Shown: positions 52,287 through 61,490, numbered from the stretch's first letter. The stretch: 64,000 bases of DNA from an uncultured Castellaniella sp. (GCF_937988725.1 NZ_CALKHS010000010.1:1364001-1428000), one strand, 5' to 3'. The notes: generated from the letters alone by a model not told the origin. Made by a program: numbers and translations.

Positions 52287-53240
52287 ATGAACCTGAGGCA
52301 ACTCAATTACTTCACGCGCATCGTCGAAACCCAGAACATGACCCGGGCGGCCGAAATGCTGCACATCGCGCAGCCCGCGCTCAGCCAGCAGGTCACATCG
52401 CTGGAGGAAGAGCTGGGAGTCAAGCTGCTGAACCGCACGGCCCGGGGCATGCTGGCGACGGAGGAAGGCGAACTGCTGTACCAGCATGCCCGCGCCATCC
52501 TGCGGCAGGTCGACAACACGCGGGCGCTGATATCCCGCAAGCAAGGCCTCATCTCCGGCACGGTCTCCATCGGCATGGCGTCCAGCACCGCGAAGATGCT
52601 GGCCCTGCGCCTGATCGACCTGCTCAGGGAACGCCATCCCGCCATCGTGCTGGAAATCGTGGACGTTCCCAGCGCCGACCTGACCTCCATGGTGATGCAG
52701 GGCCGGGTCGATTTCGCCCTGGCCCCCGACCCGAAAAAGCCCAAGGGCATGCGCTGCGAGCCGCTGCTGATCGAAGACCTGTACCTGTTCACCCATCCCT
52801 CGCTGCGCCAGGACAGCGGCCCCGTTTCCCTGGAAGAAATGGCCCTGCATCCGCTGGTCCTGCCCAGCCTGCCCAACACGCTGCGATCGCGGATCGAACA
52901 CGCCTTTCTGCAAAGGCACCTGCCCTACCACCTGCTGGCCGAGGCCAGCACGTCCGCCATCCTGATCCCCGCCGTCAAGGCCGGGATCGCCACCACCGTC
53001 CTGCCCTACTCCGCGGGCCACGAGGAAGTGCAGCTCGGCAGCATCGCCATGCACCCCCTGGCCTTCGAGCTGTCGCGGGAAATCTGCCTGTGCGTCAGCG
53101 AAACGCTGCCCGTCTCCGTGGCCACGCGCGAAGCCCTCGGGCTGTGCAGGCGACTGGCCAGGGACCTGGTGATCCAGGGGATCTGGCAGGGCTGCCGCGT
53201 CATCGGCCAATCCGGCGCACACCAGATCCCGGCCGGCTGA
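52287..53240 (+). CDS. LysR-family transcriptional regulator
   Basis: A 317-residue LTTR. The HTH is MNLRQLNYFTRIVETQNMTRAAEMLHIAQPALSQQV (core RAAEMLHIAQPALSQQV), and the effector domain starts near residue 90 with GTVSIGMASSTAKM. It resembles Nac/Cbl-type regulators. It diverges from the CoA-transferase/TRAP operon, so it most likely activates it in response to the imported acid. The intergenic stretch 52158-52286 contains an A+T-rich box around 52211-52232 but no dyad I would rely on. Confidence 0.9.
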   Translation: MNLRQLNYFTRIVETQNMTRAAEMLHIAQPALSQQVTSLEEELGVKLLNRTARGMLATEEGELLYQHARAILRQVDNTRALISRKQGLISGTVSIGMASSTAKMLALRLIDLLRERHPAIVLEIVDVPSADLTSMVMQGRVDFALAPDPKKPKGMRCEPLLIEDLYLFTHPSLRQDSGPVSLEEMALHPLVLPSLPNTLRSRIEHAFLQRHLPYHLLAEASTSAILIPAVKAGIATTVLPYSAGHEEVQLGSIAMHPLAFELSREICLCVSETLPVSVATREALGLCRRLARDLVIQGIWQGCRVIGQSGAHQIPAG

Positions 53241-53360
53241 CGCCTGTTTTCAGGCCCGGTCGCCGCGCCTCCGGGCGCGCCGCGCGCCGATACCCCTGAC
53301 GCCGTCCTCTGAAAGCCGCCGGCGCGGCGCCGCGCGACCTATACTGTCCGCGAACGTTCC

Positions 53361-53386
53361 GCCTTGCACGACGAGAACACACATTG
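53361..53386 (+). repeat. Dispersed 22-base element, copy 1
   Basis: GCCTTGC (53361-53367), a 4-base gap, then CGAGAACACACATTG (53372-53386), about 26 bases before the reductase ATG. A second copy with a 2-base gap is at 62046-62069. The rest of the 172-base gap 53241-53412 shows nothing else I can name. Confidence 0.5.
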
Positions 53387-53412
53387 TGATCGACTGTACG
53401 GAGAAGCTCGCC

Positions 53413-54123
53413 ATGACGACCTACGACGTCAAGCTCATCGGCAAACGGGAAGTGGCCGAGGGCACCATGGAATTCACGCTGGAAAAGCCCGAGGGCCTGG
53501 ACATCCGCGCGGGACAGTTCTGCGACGTGAAACTGCCCAGCCCCGAAGGCACGCCCCGGCACGACGGCATGCACGGGTTTTCCTTCGTCAACGCGCCGTT
53601 CGAACCCCATGTGGCGGTCGCCACGCGAATGCGCGGCACGCCCTTCAAGGAAGCCTTCAGGAAAACGCCGGACGGCACCGTGGTCAAGCTGATCGCGCCG
53701 TTCGGCGACTTCACCCTGCACAAGACGGAATCCGTGCCGGCGGTGTTCATCATCGGCGGCATCGGCATCACGCCGGTGCGCAGCATGATCGCGCAGGCGC
53801 TGCACGACAAGACCGGCCACCGCCTGACCCTGATCTACGCCAACCGCACCCCGGCGCAGGCGGCCTACGCCGCCGAACTGCAGGAACTGGCCCGCCGGCA
53901 CGCGAACTTCACCTTCGTCCCGGTCTATACCCAAGCTCGCGCGGACGGCGCGGAACACGGCCACGTCGACGGCGACATGATCCGCCGCCACGTGCCCGAC
54001 CTGGCCATCCCCCGCTTCTACCTGTCCGGGCCGGAAGGCATGGTCAAGGCCACGCGGGCGCTGCTGATCGAGATCGGCGCCAACGAAGACAACATCCGCA
54101 CCGAAGAATTCGAAGGCTACTGA
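53413..54123 (+). CDS. FAD/NAD(P)-binding ferredoxin reductase-like flavoprotein
   Basis: A 236-residue two-domain flavin reductase of the ferredoxin-NADP reductase fold. The N-terminal barrel holds FAD (RAGQFCDVKLPSPEG, GFSFVNAP). The C-terminal domain has the nucleotide motif FIIGGIGITPVRSM and YLSGPEGMVKAT. No [2Fe-2S] domain is fused, so the electron partner must be a separate ferredoxin or flavodoxin. ATG 53413 is preferred over a GTG at 53386 that lies within the repeat. It is followed by an amidotransferase gene 23 bases later. Confidence 0.87.
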   Translation: MTTYDVKLIGKREVAEGTMEFTLEKPEGLDIRAGQFCDVKLPSPEGTPRHDGMHGFSFVNAPFEPHVAVATRMRGTPFKEAFRKTPDGTVVKLIAPFGDFTLHKTESVPAVFIIGGIGITPVRSMIAQALHDKTGHRLTLIYANRTPAQAAYAAELQELARRHANFTFVPVYTQARADGAEHGHVDGDMIRRHVPDLAIPRFYLSGPEGMVKATRALLIEIGANEDNIRTEEFEGY

Positions 54124-54146
54124 ACCCCTGCCCGTTTGCGCCACCC

Positions 54147-54878
54147 ATGAAGATCGGCCTCCTGCAATGCGACGACGTCGCCCCGTCCCTGATCGGGCGG
54201 CACGGCAATTATCCCGACATGGTCCAGACCCTGCTGCGGGCGGTCGACCCCGAACTGCAGTGCCAAGTCTTCGCCTGCCATCAGGGCCGCTTTCCCGACC
54301 GCGCCGCGAACATGGACGGCTGGATCACGACCGGCTCGAAATGCGGCGCCAACGACGACGCCGACTGGATCGGGCAGCTGTCGGACTTCATCCGCGCGCT
54401 CTGGCAGGACCGTCAGCCGCTGGTGGGCATCTGCTTCGGACACCAGATGATCGCCAAGGCGCTGGGCGGCCGGGTGGAACGCAGCCCCCTGGGCTGGGGG
54501 CTGGGCGCCTACCCGACCACGCTGGACCAGCGGGAGCCCTGGATGACGCCCTGGCATTCGCAGGACCTGCAGCTGCTGGCCAGCCACCAGGACCAGGTGG
54601 TCGAACTGCCGCCCCAGGGCCGGGTGCTGGCCCGCAGCAACTTCTGTCCCATCCACATGATGCAGGTCGGCGAGACCTGCCTGGGCATCCAGGGGCATCC
54701 GGAATTTTCCCGCGCCTACCTGGAAGATCTGCTGGAGGCCCGCCGGGACCGGATTCCCGCCGAACGCCTGCTGGCGGCCAGGCACAGCCTGCGCGGCCCG
54801 ACGGACGACCTGCTGGTCGGCCGCTGGATCCTGAACTTCATCCGGCACGGGCGGCGGCAGCGCGCCCTCGCTTCTTGA
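54147..54878 (+). CDS. Class I glutamine amidotransferase-like protein
   Basis: A 243-residue stand-alone GATase of the GMP synthase-like COG0518 group. The nucleophile is in VGICFGHQMIAKALGG (Cys of GICFGHQ), and the His-Glu pair is in GIQGHPEFSRAY, so the triad is complete. No synthetase domain is fused or adjacent, so its amide acceptor is unknown; similar proteins act on gamma-glutamyl compounds. A longer frame reaching 53364 is out-of-frame reductase sequence and is rejected. Confidence 0.87.
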   Translation: MKIGLLQCDDVAPSLIGRHGNYPDMVQTLLRAVDPELQCQVFACHQGRFPDRAANMDGWITTGSKCGANDDADWIGQLSDFIRALWQDRQPLVGICFGHQMIAKALGGRVERSPLGWGLGAYPTTLDQREPWMTPWHSQDLQLLASHQDQVVELPPQGRVLARSNFCPIHMMQVGETCLGIQGHPEFSRAYLEDLLEARRDRIPAERLLAARHSLRGPTDDLLVGRWILNFIRHGRRQRALAS

Positions 54879-54935
54879 CGACGCCCATCGCCTCGACCCG
54901 GCCGCGGACCTTTTCCTGAACCACACTCATCGATC

Positions 54936-55709
54936 ATGAATCCCCTGCATCGCCTCCGCCCCGGCGACACGCACCTGCGCGTCGCCTTCATCCTCCTGAG
55001 CCTGTCCTGCGCCATCGGCATCGCGCACGCGGCGGAGAACAGCGTCACCCTGGGGGCCGGCATCGCCGCCACGCCCCGCTACGAGGGTTCGGATGAATAC
55101 AAGGGCAGGACCATCCCCATCGTCAACGCGCGGATCGGCCGCTTCTACGCGCGCACCGAAGACGGCATCGGCATGAGCCTGATCCAGAGCGGGAACCTGA
55201 CCCTGGACGCCGGCCTGAACATGATGTGGGGCTACGGCGGGGACGACGTCCCGAAGGGCATCGGCGGCCTGTCCGACGCCATCGGCGCCCGGCTGGGCCT
55301 GGCCACCACCGTCGCCGGAACGGTGCTCAGCGTGGCCGCGACCCAGGCCGTCACCCACCGCGACCGGGGCCTGCTGGTCGACTCCCGCGTGTCCTACCCC
55401 TATGCGGTGACCGACCGGCTGCGGCTGACCCCCAGCGTGGGCGCCAGCTGGGCCAACGGAAAATACATGGACAGCTATTTCGGCATCGACAGCGCCCAGG
55501 CCGGCCGCTCGGGCCTGGCCCGCTACCAGCCCACGTCCGGTCTCAAGGACGTCTCGGCCCGGCTGACCGCCCAGTATGCCCTGACGGAACGCCTGAGCCT
55601 CACCAGCCTGGTCGGCACCAGCCGGCTGGTCGGAGAGGCCGCCGACAGCCCGATGGTCAGGCAGAAGACCCAGTTCCAGACCCTGCTGGGCGGCAGTTAT
55701 TCGTTCTGA
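54936..55709 (+). CDS. MipA/OmpV family outer-membrane protein
   Basis: A 257-residue protein with a signal peptide (about residues 16-32, ending AHAA) and a beta-barrel of alternating strands ending in Phe (GGSYSF), as outer-membrane proteins do. The family start VTLGAGIAATPRYEGSDEYKG and the RIGRFYAR strand are MipA-like. MipA scaffolds peptidoglycan enzymes in E. coli; relatives respond to osmotic or antibiotic stress. The end overlaps the converging DUF2520 gene by 13 bases. Confidence 0.88.
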   Translation: MNPLHRLRPGDTHLRVAFILLSLSCAIGIAHAAENSVTLGAGIAATPRYEGSDEYKGRTIPIVNARIGRFYARTEDGIGMSLIQSGNLTLDAGLNMMWGYGGDDVPKGIGGLSDAIGARLGLATTVAGTVLSVAATQAVTHRDRGLLVDSRVSYPYAVTDRLRLTPSVGASWANGKYMDSYFGIDSAQAGRSGLARYQPTSGLKDVSARLTAQYALTERLSLTSLVGTSRLVGEAADSPMVRQKTQFQTLLGGSYSF

Positions 55710-56614
55710 CCGGGCGGCGCGTCCAGCGCCTGATCCATCAGCCTGACCTGGGCCGGGTCCAGCCGACCCGCCGCCCGGGCCAGGGCGACCCCGCGCACGC
55801 ACAGGCGGTCGTACAGATCGCGCATGTCCGGGTCCACCGCCTGCAGCGCCTGCCGGTGCAGACGCACGGTCCCGGCATCCCCGCGCGAGACCGGGCCCGG
55901 CATGCCGTCCGCCACGCCGCTGCGGGCCAGCGAGGCCAGCGTCCCGCGCAGCAGGGGCAGCAAGGCATCCAGCGCCTGCTGCTCGGTCGCCCCCCAGGAT
56001 TGCCACAGGCGCACGGCTTCGGCCAGCAGCACGTGCACGTGCTGCGAGGCATAACCGCCCGACGCGTGATAGCGCGCCCGCGCGCCCGGCGGCAAGGTCA
56101 GGCCCGCGCATCCCAGGCGCCGCGCCAGCGCATGCAGCCGGGCTTCCAGCGGCGGCGCGGCCGCTTCGATCGCCACGGTGCAGCCCGGCAGGCTGCGCAC
56201 CGCCGCCTGGGGATCGGCGCCGAAGGCCTGCATGGGATGGAAACCGCCGATCAGCGCGCCCGCGGCGGCGGCCGGCTGCAGCACCGCCACGGGCGTCGCG
56301 CCGCTGCAATGCACCACCCCCTGGCCCTCATGCCAGGTCAGCGATTCGGCCACCCGGGCGATGGCGGCATCCGGCGTCGTGATGAAGACGAGATCGCAGT
56401 GATCAGCCACGTCCTGCGGATCGCAGGACCGGCAGTCCCGCAGCATCGCGGCCATGGCGCGGGCGCCTTCCGCGCCGCGGCTGCCCACCCGCGCCACCGG
56501 CGCCCCGGCCTGCTGCAGGGCCAATGCCATCGCCCGCGCCAGGCGGCCCGCGCCGATGAAGCCCAGCGTCAATGTCTCCGGCCCGGACCGGTCTTCAGAT
56601 ACAGGATTCGTCAC
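55697..56614 (-). CDS. Rossmann-like / DUF2520 domain protein
   Basis: A 305-residue protein with an NAD(P)-type N-terminal fold (TLGFIGAGRLARAMALALQQ; VFITTPDAAI) and a C-terminal DUF2520 helical domain with GGFHPMQAFG and YHASGGYASQHVHVLLAEA. It resembles ProC/ketopantoate reductase relatives, but the substrate is unknown. GTG 56614 overlaps the msrQ stop and is preferred; another in-frame GTG at 56644 would lie deeper in msrQ. It is the last gene behind wrbA-msrP-msrQ. Confidence 0.82.
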   Translation of the reverse strand: MTNPVSEDRSGPETLTLGFIGAGRLARAMALALQQAGAPVARVGSRGAEGARAMAAMLRDCRSCDPQDVADHCDLVFITTPDAAIARVAESLTWHEGQGVVHCSGATPVAVLQPAAAAGALIGGFHPMQAFGADPQAAVRSLPGCTVAIEAAAPPLEARLHALARRLGCAGLTLPPGARARYHASGGYASQHVHVLLAEAVRLWQSWGATEQQALDALLPLLRGTLASLARSGVADGMPGPVSRGDAGTVRLHRQALQAVDPDMRDLYDRLCVRGVALARAAGRLDPAQVRLMDQALDAPPGQNE

Positions 56615-57213
56615 ACGCGTCTCTCTTTCTTGGCCCGCAGCCACCAGAACACGCGCAGGCCCAGCAGAACCGCCAGCGCCCCGGCATACAGGCGCGGTTC
56701 AAGGAAATCGTTCTTGCCCGCCCGCATCCATTCGAAATGCAGGACCGACAGGATGGCGGCCGGATGGATCAGCCAGTGCAGGCGCTTCCACCCACGCCCC
56801 AGGCGCCGCATCCAGCCCCGGGTGGAGGTCAGCGCCAGCGGCAACAGCAGCAGCACGGCCACCGTCCCCACGCCGATGAAATCCCGCTGCCAGATGTCCG
56901 TCCACATGGCGGCGGGCACGCCGCCCCGGTCCCAGATCGCCCAGGCGATCACGTGCAGGATCGTGTAGAAGAACGCATACAGCCCCAGGGCGCGCCGGTG
57001 CCTGACCAGTTGCCCCCAGCCGGCCAGGCGGCGCAAGGGCGTCACGCACAGGACGACCCACAGCAGGGCCAGCGCCCAGATGCCCGAGGAGCGAGTCAGG
57101 AATTCCTGCGGATTCACCCCCAGGCCCTGGGTCGCGCCCAGCGCCACCCAGCGCAGCAGCGGGAACAGTCCCAGAAGATGAATGCACGCGGTCAGCCACC
57201 TGCCGGAACGCAT
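56611..57213 (-). CDS. msrQ: Haem-binding membrane subunit MsrQ
   Basis: A 200-residue cytochrome b-like membrane protein with six helices that feeds electrons from the quinol pool to MsrP. It has the ferric-reductase-like pattern FFYTILHVIAWAIWDRGG and KRLHWLIHPAAILSVLHFEW with haem His residues. ATG 57213 shares one base with the msrP stop (TGATG), so the pair is tightly coupled. Confidence 0.93.
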   Translation of the reverse strand: MRSGRWLTACIHLLGLFPLLRWVALGATQGLGVNPQEFLTRSSGIWALALLWVVLCVTPLRRLAGWGQLVRHRRALGLYAFFYTILHVIAWAIWDRGGVPAAMWTDIWQRDFIGVGTVAVLLLLPLALTSTRGWMRRLGRGWKRLHWLIHPAAILSVLHFEWMRAGKNDFLEPRLYAGALAVLLGLRVFWWLRAKKERRV

Positions 57214-58175
57214 CAGAAGTTCTGCTTCAGATCCATGCCGGCATACATCGCGGCGACCTCGTTCGCATAGCCGTTGAACGGCTGCGTCTGCAGGCGGGGC
57301 GCGAAGAAGCCCGAGCCAATGCGCTGTTCGGTGGCCTGGCTCCAGCGCGGATGCGGCACGGCGGGATTGACGTTGGCGTAAAAGCCGTATTCCCGAGGCG
57401 CCGCCCGCATCCAGCTGGTGACGGGAGGCTCGGACTGCAGGCGGATGTGCACCAGGGACTTGGCGGACTTGAAGCCGTATTTCCAGGGCACGATCACCCG
57501 CAGCGGGGCGCCGTTCTGCGCCGGCAGGGCGCGACCGTACACCCCGAACGTCAGCAGCGTCAGGGGATGCATGGCTTCGTCCATCCGCAGGCCTTCCGTG
57601 TAGGGCCAGTCCAGGATTCCCTGGCTGACGCCCGGCATGACGTCGGGCTGCAGGGCGGTGGTGAAGACCACGTAGCGGGCACCCGAGGTCGGCCCCACCC
57701 GCTTCAGCAGGTGTGACAGCGAATAGCCGATCCAGGGAATGACCATGGACCAGGCCTCGACGCAGCGCAGCCGGTAGACGCGCTCTTCCAGGGGCGCCAG
57801 CCGGCGCAGGTCGTCGAGATCCAGCGTCATGGGATGCTGCACCGCGCCATCGATCTTCACGGCCCAGGGCGTCAGCGCCATGCGCCCGGCATGGGCGGCC
57901 GGGTCGCCCTTGCCCGTGCCGAATTCATAGAAATTGTTATAGGTGGTGATGTCGCGCCAGCCATTGGGCTTTTCGGTCGTGGACCAGCGCGCATCCAGCG
58001 GGGCGTCGAGCACCGGCCCGGCGGGGCTGTCGTCATCGGCGGCCCGCGCCAGCCCGGCGGCCCCCAGCGCCAGGGACCCCAGCGCCGCCTGGCGCAGCCA
58101 CCGTCGCCGTCCGAGCCAGACGGATTCCGGCGTGATGTCGGACGGTGAAATGAAAGATCCCTGTTTCGTGCGCAT
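57213..58175 (-). CDS. msrP: Periplasmic methionine sulfoxide reductase catalytic subunit MsrP
   Basis: A 320-residue molybdoenzyme that repairs oxidised methionine in envelope proteins. A Tat signal is visible (GRRRWLRQAALGSLALGAAG, residues 22-41), and the Mo-coordinating cysteine is Cys138 in RLRCVEAWSMVIPW. It uses mono-molybdopterin cofactor, so it depends on moa/moe but not on mobA. Follows wrbA by 42 bases and is coupled to msrQ. Confidence 0.95.
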   Translation of the reverse strand: MRTKQGSFISPSDITPESVWLGRRRWLRQAALGSLALGAAGLARAADDDSPAGPVLDAPLDARWSTTEKPNGWRDITTYNNFYEFGTGKGDPAAHAGRMALTPWAVKIDGAVQHPMTLDLDDLRRLAPLEERVYRLRCVEAWSMVIPWIGYSLSHLLKRVGPTSGARYVVFTTALQPDVMPGVSQGILDWPYTEGLRMDEAMHPLTLLTFGVYGRALPAQNGAPLRVIVPWKYGFKSAKSLVHIRLQSEPPVTSWMRAAPREYGFYANVNPAVPHPRWSQATEQRIGSGFFAPRLQTQPFNGYANEVAAMYAGMDLKQNF

Positions 58176-58217
58176 GATGTCAGACCTCCGGGCCGCAGGC
58201 GCCGCCGGCCCTTTCGT

Positions 58218-58808
58218 TTATCCCAATTTTCCCGCGAACTGCACCAGGCGGCGGGCCTGGTGGCCGATGGCCGCCTTCACGTCGTCCGTGAAGGGCGCGC
58301 CCTGGGTATGGCTGTAGCCGTACGGGTTGCCGCCGACCTTGAAGATGGACGGATCGGTGAAGCCCGGCGCCACCACGATGCTGCCCCAGTGGCAGACCGT
58401 GGCGTAGAAGGACAGGATGGTGGCTTCCTGCCCGCCGTGCGCATTCTGCGCCGACGACATGGCCGACACCGCCTTGTTGGACAGGCCGCCCTTGGCCCAG
58501 ACGCCGCCCAGCGTATCGATGAAGGCGCGCATCTGGCTTGCCATGACGCCGAACCGCGTGGGGCATGAAAACAGATAGGCATTGGCCCATTCCATGTCGG
58601 CCGCCGTGACGGCGGGGATATCGGCGGTCTTGTCGGCCTGGGCCTTCCAGGCTTCCTGGCTGGCCACCACCTGGGCCGGAGCCGTTTCCGGCGCTTTCAG
58701 CAGCCGGACCTCAGCGCCCGCCGCCTTGGCGGCTTCCGCGGCGATCGACGCCATCTGATGGTTGGTGCCGTAGGTGGAGTAGTAAACAATGGCAAGCCGA
58801 ACGCTCAT
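58218..58808 (-). CDS. wrbA: NAD(P)H:quinone oxidoreductase, WrbA type
   Basis: A 196-residue flavodoxin-fold enzyme that reduces quinones by two electrons. VRLAIVYYSTYGTNHQMASI is the FMN phosphate loop, SCPTRFGVMASQMRAFIDTLGGVW the isoalloxazine region, and SFYATVCHWGSIVV the late strand. ATG 58808 has AGGAG upstream. First gene of the redox run wrbA-msrP-msrQ-DUF2520, suggesting joint control by oxidative stress. Confidence 0.92.
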   Translation of the reverse strand: MSVRLAIVYYSTYGTNHQMASIAAEAAKAAGAEVRLLKAPETAPAQVVASQEAWKAQADKTADIPAVTAADMEWANAYLFSCPTRFGVMASQMRAFIDTLGGVWAKGGLSNKAVSAMSSAQNAHGGQEATILSFYATVCHWGSIVVAPGFTDPSIFKVGGNPYGYSHTQGAPFTDDVKAAIGHQARRLVQFAGKLG

Positions 58809-58993
58809 GCGAATCTCCTGAAAGGTCCAGTGCAAGGCCGCCGACCAGGCGGCTTATTGACTGTACGCCAAATTGATCCGGGTGTCGTGCGCTCCGCAAT
58901 CAAAAATCCGCACCCCGCAAACAAAAGTTGCGAAGGCTTGCGAACCTCCGCGCGGCGGGCCTCCCGACCGCGTAGAATGAGCCCATCCACACC

Positions 58994-60883
58994 ATGCGCT
59001 TTTCTGCCCTGATCACCCCCCTGTTCCGCTGGTTCGAGTCCAGGATCCCCGTCTTCCAGGAACCGGACGAACGCATGCCGCCGACATCGGTGGGGCGCTT
59101 CTATGTCTTCTACCTGGTCCAGGTCTGGCCGGTGTTCCTGGCCATCCTGGTGGTCGGCCTGGGCGTGGCGTCGATCGAAGTGGCCCTGTTCGGCTTCATC
59201 GGCCGCATCGTGGATCTGGCCAAGGAAATCCCCGAACCGGGCTTCTTCACCCGCCACGGCCGCGAACTGCTGTGGATGGCGCTGATCACGGTCGTCGCCC
59301 GCCCCATCTTCAGCGGCCTGCACGACCTGCTGGTCAACCAGACCATCGTCCCCAACCTGACCAACCGCATCCGCTGGCAGAATCACCGCTATGTGATCCG
59401 CCAGAGCCTGGGTTTCTTCCAGGACGACTACGCGGGCCGGGTCGCCAATCGCATCCTGCGCACCGGCGACGCGCTGCAGAACTCCACCGTCCAGATGGTG
59501 GATGCGCTCTGGTACGTGGTGGTCTACACCGGCAGCGCCATCGCCCTGTTCGCGCACGCGGACTACCGCCTGACCCTGCCGCTGATCGCCTGGCTCATCA
59601 TCTACGTCGTCCTCCTGCGGGTCTTCATACCGCGCATGAAGGACCGGTCCTGGCAGGCCTCGGCGGCGGCCTCGAAGCTGATGGGCCGCATCGTGGACGG
59701 CTACGGCAACATCCTGACCCTGAAGCTCTTCGCGCGTCGCCGGCAGGAAGAAGCCTACGTCGCCGACGCCATGGCCGAACAGATCGGCAAGCTGGCCCGC
59801 ATGACCCGCATCACCACCGCACTGGACGCCGGCGTGACGGCCCTGAACAGCCTGCTGATCGCCGGAACGTCGGGTCTGGCCCTGTGGCTCTGGACCCTGG
59901 GCGAGGTCACCGTGGGCGACATCGCGCTGGCCACCGGCCTGGTCATCCGCATCAGCAACATGTCGGGCTGGATCATGTCGGTCGTCAACAGCATCTTTTC
60001 CAACGTCGGAGCCGTGCAAGACGGCATCACCTCGATTTCACAGCCCAGGACCGTCCAGGACACGAACGGCGCGCCGACCCTGCGCGTCACCGCCGGCGCC
60101 CTGAGCCTGGAAGACGTGCATTTCCACTACGACCCGCGTCATCCCATCTTCACCGGGCTGGACCTGAACATCCGGGGCGGGGAAAAAGTCGGCCTGATCG
60201 GGCCGTCCGGCGGCGGGAAATCCACCCTGGTCAGCCTGCTGCTGCGCCTGCACGACATCCAGGGGGGCAGCATCACCATCGACGGGCAGGACATCGCCCG
60301 GGTCACCCAGGAAAGCCTGCGGATGCAGATCGGCGTCGTCACGCAGGACACCTCTCTGCTGCACCGCTCTATCCGGGACAACATCCTGTACGGCAGGCCC
60401 GATGCGAGCGAAGCGCAGATTCTGCAGGCCATCCGCAAGGCCCAGGCCGACGGCTTCATTCCGGAGCTGGTCGACCGCGACGGCCAGCGCGGCCTGGAAG
60501 CCACCGTGGGCGAGCGCGGGGTCAAGCTGTCCGGGGGACAGCGCCAGCGCATCGCCATCGCCCGCGTGCTGCTGAAGGACGCCCCCATCCTGGTGCTGGA
60601 CGAAGCCACCAGCGCCCTGGATTCGGACACCGAGGCCGCCATCCAGGGCAGCCTGGACATCCTGATGCAGGGCAAGACCGTCATCGCCATCGCGCATCGG
60701 CTGTCGACCATCGCCCGCATGGACCGCCTGGTCGTGCTGGACCAGGGCCGCATCGCCGAAACCGGCACCCACGCCGAACTGCTGGCCCGGGGTGGGCTGT
60801 ACGCGCACCTGTGGCGGCGCCAGACCGGCGGCTTCATGGCGCCGGACAGGACCGGCCCCGACACGCCCCCGCCTACTTCTTGA
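58994..60883 (+). CDS. ABC exporter half-transporter (fused membrane and ATPase domains)
   Basis: A 629-residue type IV ABC exporter subunit. Six helices lie in about 40-320, then the ATPase with Walker A GPSGGGKSTLVS (near residue 402), Q-loop GVVTQDTSLLHRS, signature KLSGGQRQRIAIARVLL, Walker B ILVLDEATSALD and H-loop AHRLST. A homodimer is expected; substrate unknown (lipid, peptide or drug). A TAGAAT -10 element at 58973-58978 implies a very short leader. The last 11 bases overlap the GST gene. The 185-base gap 58809-58993 holds only this promoter and the wrbA ribosome site. Confidence 0.9.
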   Translation: MRFSALITPLFRWFESRIPVFQEPDERMPPTSVGRFYVFYLVQVWPVFLAILVVGLGVASIEVALFGFIGRIVDLAKEIPEPGFFTRHGRELLWMALITVVARPIFSGLHDLLVNQTIVPNLTNRIRWQNHRYVIRQSLGFFQDDYAGRVANRILRTGDALQNSTVQMVDALWYVVVYTGSAIALFAHADYRLTLPLIAWLIIYVVLLRVFIPRMKDRSWQASAAASKLMGRIVDGYGNILTLKLFARRRQEEAYVADAMAEQIGKLARMTRITTALDAGVTALNSLLIAGTSGLALWLWTLGEVTVGDIALATGLVIRISNMSGWIMSVVNSIFSNVGAVQDGITSISQPRTVQDTNGAPTLRVTAGALSLEDVHFHYDPRHPIFTGLDLNIRGGEKVGLIGPSGGGKSTLVSLLLRLHDIQGGSITIDGQDIARVTQESLRMQIGVVTQDTSLLHRSIRDNILYGRPDASEAQILQAIRKAQADGFIPELVDRDGQRGLEATVGERGVKLSGGQRQRIAIARVLLKDAPILVLDEATSALDSDTEAAIQGSLDILMQGKTVIAIAHRLSTIARMDRLVVLDQGRIAETGTHAELLARGGLYAHLWRRQTGGFMAPDRTGPDTPPPTS

Positions 60884-61490
60884 TCAGCAGGTCGTCCAGC
60901 TCGGCGGCGCGGCGGAAAGCCGGACGCTGGCAGACGCGATCCGCGTATCGCTGGAACTCGGGGCGTTTTTCGATGGTGCCGAAATTCAGGCCCCAGGCGA
61001 TCTGGGCGCCCACGTAGACGTCCGCCGCCGTGAACCGGTTCCCGGCGACATAATCGCCGGACGAGACGGCCAGCGAGAGCGCGTCGATGACGGCGTCATA
61101 GCTGCCATACCCGACCATCGCCTGCTGCTTCGCATCCGGCACCACGCCCAGGACGCGGGCATCCGTGATCGCGGCCTCCAGCGGGCCGGCGGCGAAAAAG
61201 AGCCAGCGGTAATAATCAGCCAGGTTTTCCAGCGCGGGCCTCAGGCCCGACTGCGGAAACGCATCCGCCAGATAGGCGCAGATCGCCGCGCATTCGGTGA
61301 CGACCCGGTCGCCGTGGCGCAGGGCCGGCACCTTGCCCATGGGGTTGATCGCCAGATAATCCCGGGACTTCATGCTGGTCCCGAAATCCAGCACCTCGGT
61401 CTGGTAGGTGATGCCGGTTTCTTCGAGCATCCAGCGCGCGACGCGGCCCCGCGACTGGGGGTTGGTATACAGAATGATGCCATCGGCCAT
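60873..61490 (-). CDS. Glutathione S-transferase family protein
   Basis: A 205-residue GST. The thioredoxin-like N-terminal domain has ILYTNPQSRGRVARWMLEE and MGKVPALRHGDRVVTECAAICAYLAD, with the glutathione-binding Val-Pro and Glu-Cys segment. The C-terminal helical domain contains FTAADVYVGAQIAWGLNFG with the conserved Asp. ATG 61490 is preferred; an upstream in-frame stretch to 61721 is not GST-like. Likely detoxification; substrate unknown. Converges with the ABC exporter gene. Confidence 0.9.
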   Translation of the reverse strand: MADGIILYTNPQSRGRVARWMLEETGITYQTEVLDFGTSMKSRDYLAINPMGKVPALRHGDRVVTECAAICAYLADAFPQSGLRPALENLADYYRWLFFAAGPLEAAITDARVLGVVPDAKQQAMVGYGSYDAVIDALSLAVSSGDYVAGNRFTAADVYVGAQIAWGLNFGTIEKRPEFQRYADRVCQRPAFRRAAELDDLLIKK

